Below are positions 1 to 5,154 of a stretch of 5,154 nt of DNA, piece after piece. Positions within the stretch are counted from its first letter, which is position 1. Each line of letters opens with the position of its first letter. Position numbers and translations under genes: made by a program. Origin of the DNA: an uncultured Parvularculaceae bacterium (GTDB lineage Bacteria; Pseudomonadota; Alphaproteobacteria; Caulobacterales; Parvularculaceae). Under the pieces are notes generated by a model that saw only the letters and a program-made list of their open reading frames with translations, did no database searches and was not told the origin of the DNA. The DNA lies in assembly GCA_947259815.1 (NCBI GenBank), contig CAMYNO010000128.1, positions 1-5,154 on the forward strand. Reading direction: 5' to 3'.

Positions 1-519
1 GATATTGCACAGGAAATTGGATCGATAGGTCGTATCGGCGAAAAATTCCTTGTCGACGCCGTCCTTATCGAATCCGGACATCGGACCGCAATCCAGTCCC
101 AGCGCACGCGCTGCGATCATGAAATAAGCGCCCTGAAGGCTGCTATTACGAAATGCAGTTTCCTCAATCAGCGCATCATTTCCATCAAACCAGCTCTTTG
201 CGTCCGTATGCGGAAAGAGCTTTGGCAAATGCTCGTGAAACGCCATGTCGTGGGCAATGATGACGCAACAGGGCGCTGTCATGGTCTTTTCCAGATTGCC
301 CTCGGCCAGATGCGGCTTTAATCGCGCTTTGCCTTCATCGGTTGCGACAAAGACAAGCCGCACCGGGCTGCAATTCGCCGAGGTTGGACCCCATTTCATC
401 AGATCGTACACCGCCTGCATCAACGGGCGGGTAACCTCGCGATCTTCCCAGCCATTCCGCGTGCGCGCCTCGCGGAAAATAATATCAAGCGCCTGATCGT
501 TGATAATTCTGTCGGACAT
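1..519 (-). CDS. rutE: Malonic semialdehyde reductase, RutE/HadB-type nitroreductase family (3' end cut off by window edge)
   Basis: This is the N-terminal 173 residues of an FMN-dependent nitroreductase-fold enzyme. RutE reduces malonic semialdehyde to 3-hydroxypropionate with NAD(P)H in the cytoplasm, removing a toxic intermediate of Rut-pathway pyrimidine breakdown; related enzymes may act on other small aldehydes. My translation of the minus strand closely follows E. coli RutE as I recall it: ARTRNGW (residues 18-24), the LMKWGPTSANCSP block (40-52), GNLEKT (74-79), LFPHTDAKSWF (101-111), EETAFRNSS (119-127) and RALGLDCGPMSGFD (138-151). E. coli RutE is 196 residues, so about 20 C-terminal residues lie beyond the left edge. 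The ATG at 517-519 starts MSDRIIN and suits the family start. The gene begins 9 bases after the dodecin stop, with no strong Shine-Dalgarno, so it is probably co-transcribed with dodecin. No other rut gene is visible, so a role in uracil catabolism is not shown. Confidence 0.88.
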   Translation of the reverse strand, partial: MSDRIINDQALDIIFREARTRNGWEDREVTRPLMQAVYDLMKWGPTSANCSPVRLVFVATDEGKARLKPHLAEGNLEKTMTAPCCVIIAHDMAFHEHLPKLFPHTDAKSWFDGNDALIEETAFRNSSLQGAYFMIAARALGLDCGPMSGFDKDGVDKEFFADTTYRSNFLCNI

Positions 520-528
520 GAATGCAGC

Positions 529-738
529 CTATTTTTCGTAACGGAAACCGATTTCGAGCGTAACCTGGTAGTATTTCACCTTGCCGCCATCGAGATAACC
601 ACGGGTTGAAACGACTTCAAACCAGTCAAGATTCTTGACCGACTTCGACGTCGTTTCAATCGCATTTTCGATTGCAGCTTCGATGGATTTCCCCGACGTG
701 CCAACGACCTTGCTGACTGAGTAAACATTATCGGACAT
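529..738 (-). CDS. Dodecin, small flavin-binding protein
   Basis: This 69-residue protein is full length for the dodecin family, whose members assemble into hollow dodecamers that bind flavins (FMN, riboflavin or lumichrome-like) and are thought to store flavin or protect against its photochemistry in the cytoplasm. The beta-alpha-beta-beta layout is visible: strand 1 VYSVSKVVGTS (5-15), helix SIEAAIENAIETTSKSV (18-34), then NLDWFEVVSTRGYLDGGKV and a final strand YYQVTLEIGF (56-65). Trp39 matches the tryptophan that stacks on the flavin (Trp36 in Halobacterium dodecin) and Gln58 matches the flavin-contacting glutamine (Gln55 there). The ATG at 736-738 is preceded by an excellent Shine-Dalgarno. 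The gene lies 80 bases after nfu and 9 bases before rutE, all on the minus strand. The identification is firm; the bound ligand cannot be read from sequence. Confidence 0.95.
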   Translation of the reverse strand: MSDNVYSVSKVVGTSGKSIEAAIENAIETTSKSVKNLDWFEVVSTRGYLDGGKVKYYQVTLEIGFRYEK

Positions 739-818
739 TTGATGCCTCCTTAAGCTAATCTATCTGTATGCGGCGCATAGCTAACACAGCTGAGCACGCT
801 CGCTAAAACCAACCACCC
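739..818 (-). other. Intergenic spacer between nfu and the dodecin gene
   Basis: These 80 bases hold the dodecin Shine-Dalgarno and two small inverted repeats: TATGC-GGC-GCATA (768-780) and GAGC-AC-GCTC further right. Neither is followed on the minus strand by a T-run, so I do not call a terminator. I see no clear -35/-10 pair. Read-through from nfu into dodecin-rutE is therefore as likely as a separate promoter. Confidence 0.4.
745..751 (-). promoter_or_regulatory. Strong ribosome binding site of the dodecin gene
   Basis: The minus strand reads AAGGAGG, a near-perfect anti-16S match, followed by a 6-base spacer (CATCAA) and the ATG at 736-738. It fixes the dodecin start. It is much stronger than the leader of any other gene in the window, which fits high-level translation of an abundant dodecameric protein. 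Confidence 0.85.
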
Positions 819-1406
819 TCAAACCGCGGCTTCGACTTTTGCCACTTCCGGCACATAGTGCTTCAGCATATTTTCAATACCCGACTTCAAGGTCATGGTG
901 GAAGATGGACACCCGGCGCAGGCGCCCTGCATCGAAAGAAAGACAACGCCCGTGCGCGGTTCGAAATGTTTGAAAACAATATCGCCGCCATCGGCGGCCA
1001 CCGCCGGGCGCACCCGCGTTTCGATGAGTTCAATGATCTGCTCGACGACTTCGCGGTCCTCGCCTTCATAATCATCAAGCGACGTCGCCGCCGCTGAGGG
1101 CTGGGCTGCGCCTTCCGTCAGGACCGGCAGGCCGGCGGTGAAGAAATCCGCGATCGCGCCAAGGATCGCCGGCTTCACATGCACCCACTCGACCGCTTCG
1201 GCCTTTGTTACCGTTATGAAATCCGCGCCGAGATAGACCCCCATGACCCCGTCCGTTTCGAATAACAGCGCCGCAAGCGGCGAGCCCGCCGCCGCCGTTT
1301 CCATGGTCGGGAAATCAATGCCCAGCTCCCCGGCGCCGAGCACCGGCCGCCCTGGCACAAATTTCATGGATTGCGGATTGGGGGTGTCTTCGGTCTGGAT
1401 GAACAT
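819..1406 (-). CDS. nfu: NifU family Fe-S cluster carrier (Nfu), NFU1-like two-domain type
   Basis: This 195-residue protein carries and delivers iron-sulfur clusters to apo-proteins in the cytoplasm; the mitochondrial homologue NFU1 supplies lipoate synthase and respiratory proteins. The N-terminal Nfu_N domain spans about residues 1-87 and opens with MFIQTEDTPNPQSMKFVPGR, the family hallmark start, followed by SPLAALLF and GVMGVYLGADFITVTK. A low-complexity Ala/Ser linker follows (about 98-113). The C-terminal NifU domain covers about 117-183, with RPAVAADGGDIVF (133-145) and the cluster-binding GACAGCPSS motif holding Cys163 and Cys166 of the CxxC. Both cysteines are intact. The length is typical of alphaproteobacterial Nfu. 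The start at 1404-1406 is chosen because it gives the conserved N-terminus; only a weak purine-rich stretch (TTGAGAA) precedes it. The gene diverges from maeB and reads toward dodecin and rutE, 80 bases away, so co-transcription with them is possible but not shown. Confidence 0.94.
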   Translation of the reverse strand: MFIQTEDTPNPQSMKFVPGRPVLGAGELGIDFPTMETAAAGSPLAALLFETDGVMGVYLGADFITVTKAEAVEWVHVKPAILGAIADFFTAGLPVLTEGAAQPSAAATSLDDYEGEDREVVEQIIELIETRVRPAVAADGGDIVFKHFEPRTGVVFLSMQGACAGCPSSTMTLKSGIENMLKHYVPEVAKVEAAV

Positions 1407-1422
1407 TTCTCAACTCACATGG

Positions 1423-1490
1423 TTTGTGACGCACACCTAGGCATTCGGCGGCCCGTGCGCAATGCACGCGTCTTATTGACTTTGTGACGC
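1423..1490 (+). repeat. Pair of TTTGTGACGC direct repeats in the divergent region
   Basis: The 10-mer TTTGTGACGC occurs at 1423-1432 and again at 1481-1490, in the same orientation and 58 bases start to start. The spacing is within a few bases of five and a half helical turns. The first copy sits about 17 bases upstream of the nfu start codon; the second overlaps the T-rich end of a TTGACT element (1476-1481). It may be a pair of regulator sites, but with only two copies chance cannot be excluded. Confidence 0.4.
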
Positions 1491-1526
1491 CCGGCGCCCG
1501 GCTGGACATTGTGCCCCGCACAAGAC

Positions 1527-1555
1527 TTGTTTAAGCCGCTTACATCCAAAATAAC
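1527..1555 (+). promoter_or_regulatory. Candidate maeB promoter (weak)
   Basis: TTGTTT (1527-1532) and AATAAC (1550-1555) are separated by 17 bases and lie 18 bases upstream of the maeB ATG. They match the sigma-70 consensus at 3 of 6 and 4 of 6 positions. The -35 half overlaps the ACAAG-A-CTTGT palindrome. An alternative -35, TTGACT at 1476-1481, has no good -10 at the right distance. The match is modest. Confidence 0.25.
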
Positions 1556-1572
1556 ATCGGTGGTGCGCCTTT

Positions 1573-3873
1573 ATGGACGACGACACAATCAAGGTTTCAG
1601 ACGAAGAGGCCCTGGATTTTCACAGGCGCGGTAAGCCCGGCAAGATCGAAATCAACGCGACCAAGCCCATGGTCACCCAGCGGCACCTGTCGCTTGCCTA
1701 TAGTCCCGGCGTCGCCGTCCCGGTCAAGGCGATCGCGGAAGACCCTGATTGCGCTTATGACTACACGTCCAAAGGCAATATGGTCGCCGTCATTTCCAAC
1801 GGCACCGCCATTCTGGGTCTCGGCGATCTCGGGGCGCTGGCGTCGAAACCGGTCATGGAAGGCAAATCGGTCCTCTTCAAGCGCTTTGCCGACATCGATT
1901 CCATCGACATTGAAGTCGACACCAAAGACCCGGATGAATTCGTCAACGCGGTAAAATATCTGGGTCCGGCCTTCGGCGGCATCAACCTTGAAGACATCGC
2001 GGCGCCGGAAAGTTTTGAAATCGAGCAACGCCTGAAGGAAATCATGGACATCCCCGTGTTCCATGACGACCAGCACGGCACAGCCATTATCGCCGCGGCG
2101 GGCATTCTTAACGCCCTCGATATCACCGGAAAATCGATCAAGGATATCAAGGTCGCGGTGTCCGGGGCCGGCTCCTCCGCTCTCTCCGTGATCGGATTGA
2201 TCAAGGCCATGGGGCTTCCGCACGAAAACGCGCTTGTGTGCGATTCGCAAGGGGTTCTTTTTAAAGGCCGCACGGAACGCATGGACCAGTGGCGCTCGGC
2301 CCATGCCGTCGATACAGACAAACGCACGCTCGCCGAAGCCATGGACGGCGCCGATGTGTGCCTTGGCCTTTCGGTCGGCGGCGCCGTCACCAAGGACATG
2401 ATCAAGTCCATGGCGAAAAATCCGATCATTTTTGTCATGGCGAATCCGACGCCTGAAATCCTGCCGGAAGAAATTGAATCAGTGCGCGATGACGCAATCA
2501 TCGCCACCGGGCGCTCCGACTATCCAAATCAGGTCAATAACGTTCTCGGCTTTCCCTATATCTTTCGCGGCGCCCTCGATGCACGGGCGCGCACGATCAA
2601 CGAAGAAATGAAGATTGCCTGCGCTGAGGCGCTAGCGAAACTCGCACGAGAAGACGTGCCGGACGAAGTCGCCGCCGCCTATGGGAAACGCCTGAAATAC
2701 GGCCCCGGTTACATTATTCCGACCCCGTTCGATCCACGCCTGATTTCGGAAATCCCGCCAGCTGTCGCAAAAGCGGCCGCCGCAACCGGCGTTGCGCGCA
2801 AGCCCATTGAAGATCTGTTCGCCTACAAACAGACCTTGGCCGCACGCCTCGATCCTTCGGCGTCGTTTTTGCAGAAAATCAACTCTTCCCTGCGAGCCCA
2901 TGAGACGCCAAAGCGCATCGTATTCACCGAGGGCGAGGAAGAAGCTGTTGTGCGCGCCGCGTACACGTTCCAGCAGGAAGGGCTGGGTACGCCGGTCTTG
3001 ATCGGCCGCGAGGAAATGATCGCAAACGCCCTTGCGGATGCTGGCCTGCCGGTAAACACGAAGTTTGAAAGCTACCACTCGCGCACCGCACCGCATAACT
3101 CTCTCTATACAGACTACCTTTACAAGAGACTGCAGCGCAAAGGCTACCTCCGCCGTGACGCCCAACGGCTCGTCAATCAGGACCGTAACGTTTACGCCGC
3201 CTGCATGCTTGCTCACGGGCACGCCGACGGCATGGTCACTGGCATCACGCGAAACTATGACGTTGTTTTGAACAATGTCCGCCTTGCCCTGGATGCGCGC
3301 CCGGGCGAGCGCATGATCGGCCTTTCCATTATACTGACGAAAAACCGCACATTGTTCGTCGCCGACACCAATGTAACGGAACTGCCAAACTCAGAGGATC
3401 TTGCAGAAATCGCCGTTCAGGTCGCTCATGCGGCCCGCCATCTTGGCTTCCCTCCGAAGGTTGCGTTTGTCTCGTATTCGAACTTCGGCAATCCGGATAC
3501 GTCGCATTCTCGCCGTGTCGCCGGCGCCGTCGAAATCCTTGATCGTCGCAGCGACGTGGATTTCGAATATGAGGGCGAGATGACGCCGCGCATGGCGTTG
3601 AACGAGCCGCTTAGAAAACTCTATCCGTTCTCGCGCCTCAAGGGCGAAGCCAATGTGCTGATCACGCCGGGCGTTCATTCAGCGGCGATATCAACGAAGC
3701 TCCTTGGCGAGGTTGGCGGCGCCATGGTCCTCGGGCCGGTGCTCATCGGCATGGAGAAACCGGTTCAGATTGCTCAAGTCGGCGCAGGCGTTGGCGATAT
3801 TGTCACCCTGGCGTCTCTTGCCGCCTACGAGCTTGATAAAGAACACCGCAGCTGGGCCGAAAAAACCGCATAG
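1573..3873 (+). CDS. maeB: NADP-dependent (or NAD(P)) malic enzyme with C-terminal phosphotransacetylase-like domain
   Basis: This 766-residue cytoplasmic enzyme oxidatively decarboxylates malate to pyruvate and CO2 while reducing NAD(P)+, linking the TCA cycle to pyruvate and supplying reductant. Residues 1 to about 425 are the malic enzyme part. Tyr43 in SLAYSPGVA and Lys98 in MEGKSVLF are the expected catalytic pair. Glu140-Asp141 (NLEDI) and Asp165/Asp166 (HDDQHG) are the metal ligands. The nucleotide-binding turn is SGAGSSALS (197-205). Later signatures are MANPTPEI (289-296) and ATGRSDYPNQVNN (311-323). Residues from about 440 onward are a phosphotransacetylase-like domain, starting RIVFTEGEEEAVVRAA and containing VSYSNFGNP (633-641). 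In hybrid malic enzymes this domain senses acetyl-CoA and helps oligomerisation rather than making acetyl phosphate. The length matches E. coli MaeB (759) and rhizobial enzymes (about 764-770). Cofactor preference is not readable, since rhizobial Dme and Tme share this architecture. The start is bounded by an in-frame TAA at 1552-1554; a weak GGTGG (1559-1563) precedes the ATG. Confidence 0.95.
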   Translation: MDDDTIKVSDEEALDFHRRGKPGKIEINATKPMVTQRHLSLAYSPGVAVPVKAIAEDPDCAYDYTSKGNMVAVISNGTAILGLGDLGALASKPVMEGKSVLFKRFADIDSIDIEVDTKDPDEFVNAVKYLGPAFGGINLEDIAAPESFEIEQRLKEIMDIPVFHDDQHGTAIIAAAGILNALDITGKSIKDIKVAVSGAGSSALSVIGLIKAMGLPHENALVCDSQGVLFKGRTERMDQWRSAHAVDTDKRTLAEAMDGADVCLGLSVGGAVTKDMIKSMAKNPIIFVMANPTPEILPEEIESVRDDAIIATGRSDYPNQVNNVLGFPYIFRGALDARARTINEEMKIACAEALAKLAREDVPDEVAAAYGKRLKYGPGYIIPTPFDPRLISEIPPAVAKAAAATGVARKPIEDLFAYKQTLAARLDPSASFLQKINSSLRAHETPKRIVFTEGEEEAVVRAAYTFQQEGLGTPVLIGREEMIANALADAGLPVNTKFESYHSRTAPHNSLYTDYLYKRLQRKGYLRRDAQRLVNQDRNVYAACMLAHGHADGMVTGITRNYDVVLNNVRLALDARPGERMIGLSIILTKNRTLFVADTNVTELPNSEDLAEIAVQVAHAARHLGFPPKVAFVSYSNFGNPDTSHSRRVAGAVEILDRRSDVDFEYEGEMTPRMALNEPLRKLYPFSRLKGEANVLITPGVHSAAISTKLLGEVGGAMVLGPVLIGMEKPVQIAQVGAGVGDIVTLASLAAYELDKEHRSWAEKTA

Positions 3874-3888
3874 TTAACGGCGCGTTAA
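3874..3888 (+). repeat. Inverted repeat immediately after the maeB stop codon
   Basis: TTAACG-GCG-CGTTAA is a perfect 6-base-arm inverted repeat starting at the base after the TAG stop. With a G-U pair the stem can extend into the stop codon (AG/TT) to 8 pairs. It is AT-rich at its base and has no T-run downstream, so it is more likely an mRNA 3' structure than a strong terminator. Confidence 0.45.
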
Positions 3889-3902
3889 TTGCAGAATTCT
3901 GG

Positions 3903-3927
3903 CGGGCCCTCCGACATGGCGGGTCCG
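3903..3927 (+). terminator. Possible GC-rich hairpin downstream of maeB
   Basis: CGGGCCC (3903-3909) can pair with GGGTCCG (3921-3927), including one G-U. After a T-C mismatch the stem continues as CC/GG around a GACAT loop. The result is a stable GC-rich hairpin about 30 bases after the maeB stop and 25 bases before the next gene. The following bases (GCGTTTGCGTTAG) are only mildly T-rich, so intrinsic termination is uncertain and partial read-through to the next genes is possible. Confidence 0.3.
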
Positions 3928-3951
3928 GCGTTTGCGTTAGGGTGGTAAGCC

Positions 3952-4308
3952 GTGGAAAGTCTTGAGTTTCTCGCCATTTTGCTGGTCGGAATCAGCGTTG
4001 CTGGCTGGTACTATATGAACGAAGCAAAAGGCGCGGACGGCGATATCGGCCTGCTCGCGCTCAAGCCCGATGCTTTCGCGCCGCCTGTTGAAAAAACCCG
4101 TGGCCGTTACCGCCTGAAGGAACGCCGCGCCGCGCGGGCGCGCGACCGCCGTGAACCCGGTGGGCCACATGGCGAAAACGCAAAGCCGGCATATCGCGCC
4201 ATGGATGACGCAGCGCGGGCGCGGCGACGTTTCCGCCGTCAGGACGAAGTGCGCTATCGCGTTAAGGACAAAGTGACCGACGATTTTACGCAAGGCGAAG
4301 ACGGGTAA
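3952..4308 (+). CDS. Small single-pass membrane protein of unknown function
   Basis: I do not recognise a named family for this 118-residue protein. It has one hydrophobic N-terminal segment (about residues 4-22, LEFLAILLVGISVAGWYYM) with acidic residues before it and no clear signal peptidase site, so it is probably a membrane anchor. A short conserved-looking stretch follows (DIGLLALKPDAFAPP, 31-45). The rest is hydrophilic and very rich in Arg and Ala with scattered acidic residues (about 48-107), likely helical or disordered, ending in an acidic tail. The positive-inside rule predicts the tail in the cytoplasm. The GTG start at 3952 is forced: an in-frame TAA lies at 3946-3948, and the next ATG (codon 22) would remove the membrane segment. 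AGGGTGG (3939-3945) is a plausible Shine-Dalgarno. The gene lies 78 bases after maeB and 72 before hemH, all co-directional. Codons favour G or C at third positions, supporting a real gene. Confidence 0.7.
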   Translation: MESLEFLAILLVGISVAGWYYMNEAKGADGDIGLLALKPDAFAPPVEKTRGRYRLKERRAARARDRREPGGPHGENAKPAYRAMDDAARARRRFRRQDEVRYRVKDKVTDDFTQGEDG

Positions 4309-4350
4309 CTGAACCGCCCATCGCGCACCGCCGTATAACGGACTTTCCTG

Positions 4351-4363
4351 TGCGCTAAGCGCA
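4351..4363 (+). repeat. 13-base palindrome in the hemH leader
   Basis: TGCGCT-A-AGCGCA is a perfect inverted repeat with 6-base arms around a single central A. It ends 4 bases before the hemH Shine-Dalgarno-like AAAGGT. It could be a dimeric regulator site or a small leader structure affecting translation. It does not resemble the Irr, RirA or Fur sites I know, so no regulator is proposed. Confidence 0.45.
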
Positions 4364-4367
4364 GCGT

Positions 4368-4373
4368 AAAGGT
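4368..4373 (+). promoter_or_regulatory. Likely ribosome binding site of hemH
   Basis: AAAGGT lies 7 bases upstream of the ATG at 4381-4383. An in-frame TAA at 4336-4338 excludes any distant upstream start, so this site supports the chosen hemH start. Confidence 0.5.
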
Positions 4374-4380
4374 CGGCCCC

Positions 4381-5154
4381 ATGGACAACGATAAGCCAAC
4401 GGATCAGACGGTGCGATTTCTTCCACCGGACCATCGGCCGCTCCCGGATGAGAAATGCGCAATACTGATCGTCAATCTCGGCACGCCGGATGCCGCGACG
4501 CCGACTGCGGTGCGCACCTATCTGCGAGAGTTTCTCTCAGACAGGCGGATTGTCGACTTACCCCGCGCCTTATGGCTGCCGGTCCTGCACGGCGTCATCT
4601 TGAATGTACGCCCGGCTGCAACGGCAAAAAACTACGCCAAGATCTGGCGCGCGGAGAGCAATGAATCCCCCTTGCGGTATTATACGCGAGCGCAAGCGGA
4701 CGGGCTGAATGCACGTCTCAGTGACAGCGTAATGGTCGATTGGGCAATGCGCTATGGCAATCCCTCGATCCGGGAACGGATGAATGCTTTATGTGACGCC
4801 GGGGTTCGGCGTCTCCTCATCATTCCGATGTACCCGCAATATTCGGCAACCACGACCGCCAGCGTCATGGACGCGGTTAGCACAGCGTTGGCCGACATGC
4901 GATGGCAACCGGCGATACGCACGGCGCCGGCGTTCCACGACGACCCGGTCTATATCTCGGCTCTGGCGGCTGTCGCCCGCCGGCGGCTCGCCGCCCTCGA
5001 TTGGCGCCCTGAACGGGTTATCATTTCCTTTCACGGCCTGCCCGAGCGCTATTTTCTCGCCGGAGACCCCTACCAATGTCATTGCGCAAAAACCGCACGC
5101 CTTCTCCGCACGGAAATGGGTTGGGCGGAGGAATTTGCGCCGCTGGCTTTTCAA
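4381..5154 (+). CDS. hemH: Ferrochelatase (3' end cut off by window edge)
   Basis: These 258 codons encode most of ferrochelatase, which inserts Fe2+ into protoporphyrin IX to make protoheme, the last step of heme synthesis, in the cytoplasm or at the inner membrane surface. Translation from 4381 gives a 25-residue leader, then AILIVNLGTPDA (27-38), YLREFLSDRRIVDLP (47-61), the NVRP and NYAKIW blocks (75-89), ESPLRYYTR (95-103), AMRYGNPSI (122-130), IIPMYPQYSATTTAS (147-161) and the ferrochelatase signature VIISFHGLPERY (213-224) with the catalytic His218. GDPYQCHCAKTARLL follows. The second catalytic region, around the conserved Glu, lies beyond the right edge, so its integrity cannot be judged; full-length relatives are about 340-360 residues. 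The FLSDRR type and long N-terminus are typical of rhizobial and related alphaproteobacterial HemH. The gene is co-directional with the small membrane protein gene, 72 bases upstream. Confidence 0.95.
   Translation, partial: MDNDKPTDQTVRFLPPDHRPLPDEKCAILIVNLGTPDAATPTAVRTYLREFLSDRRIVDLPRALWLPVLHGVILNVRPAATAKNYAKIWRAESNESPLRYYTRAQADGLNARLSDSVMVDWAMRYGNPSIRERMNALCDAGVRRLLIIPMYPQYSATTTASVMDAVSTALADMRWQPAIRTAPAFHDDPVYISALAAVARRRLAALDWRPERVIISFHGLPERYFLAGDPYQCHCAKTARLLRTEMGWAEEFAPLAFQ

Larger units (their letters stand above)
1407..1572. promoter_or_regulatory. Divergent promoter region between nfu and maeB
   Basis: This 166-base non-coding stretch separates the divergent starts of nfu and maeB, so it must carry promoters for both. 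It contains a 10-base direct repeat (1423-1432 and 1481-1490), a small inverted repeat CGTGC-GCAAT-GCACG (1454-1468), a tandem GCCCGGC GCCCGGC run (about 1489-1502) and a short palindrome ACAAG-A-CTTGT (1520-1530). No credible open reading frame or RNA gene is seen. The regulatory reading rests mainly on divergent geometry. Confidence 0.6.

Noticed and set aside
245..496. A plus-strand frame of 83 codons at the left end
   Set aside because: It is antisense to the RutE coding sequence, which matches the family across its full visible length; no plus-strand ribosome site or domain is evident.
1423..1490. The TGTGA-containing repeats as CRP or FNR sites
   Set aside because: Neither copy has the matching inverted half-site (TCACA or ATCAA) at the proper spacing, so a CRP/FNR call is not supported.
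1597..2507. Long open frames of 235 and 248 codons on the minus strand inside maeB
   Set aside because: They lie fully antisense to a gene with a complete set of malic enzyme motifs. GC-biased third positions commonly open antisense frames, and their translations show no recognisable domain.
3860..3888. A minus-strand terminator formed by the TTAACG inverted repeat and the T-run complementary to the A-run at 3860-3865
   Set aside because: The T-run begins well after the stem on the minus strand and there is no minus-strand gene ending there, so it has nothing to terminate.
3937..4434. A 165-codon minus-strand frame over the small membrane protein gene and the start of hemH
   Set aside because: It overlaps the certain hemH start and runs against the local gene direction. 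The plus-strand frame has a Shine-Dalgarno, a bounded start and a sensible membrane segment, so it is preferred.
4789..5154. A minus-strand frame antisense to hemH at the right edge
   Set aside because: The plus strand here encodes the ferrochelatase signature with its catalytic His, so the antisense frame is a by-product.

Overview
This window looks like an ordinary stretch of alphaproteobacterial chromosome. The DNA is moderately GC-rich. The encoded proteins resemble alphaproteobacterial or rhizobial-type versions of their families: a two-domain Nfu of the mitochondrial NFU1 type, a malic enzyme fused to a phosphotransacetylase-like domain, and a ferrochelatase with the long 'FLSDRR' type N-terminus. 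The genus cannot be fixed from the sequence. I see no mobile element, CRISPR array, tRNA or rRNA.

Layout. Two gene groups diverge from a 166-base intergenic region (1407-1572). On the minus strand, reading leftwards, are an nfu-type Fe-S carrier gene (819-1406), a dodecin gene (529-738) with a strong Shine-Dalgarno, and 9 bases further a rutE-type malonic semialdehyde reductase that runs off the left edge (519 to below 1). On the plus strand are maeB (1573-3873), a GTG-started gene for a small single-pass membrane protein of unknown function (3952-4308), and hemH (ferrochelatase, from 4381, cut by the right edge after 258 codons).

How the genes may work together. Nfu delivers Fe-S clusters. 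Ferrochelatase inserts iron into protoporphyrin. Malic enzyme makes pyruvate and reduced nicotinamide from malate. RutE is an FMN-dependent enzyme that reduces a toxic aldehyde with NAD(P)H. Dodecin stores or buffers flavin and sits tightly beside rutE, so a flavin-related pair is plausible. Otherwise the cluster reads as housekeeping central metabolism and metal-cofactor genes rather than one dedicated pathway.

Points worth a second look are the flavoprotein pair, a 10-base direct repeat in the divergent promoter region, the uncharacterised membrane protein between maeB and hemH, a 13-base palindrome just upstream of hemH, and apparent loss of phosphotransacetylase catalytic residues in the MaeB C-terminal domain. 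I found no convincing evidence of a previously undescribed system here.
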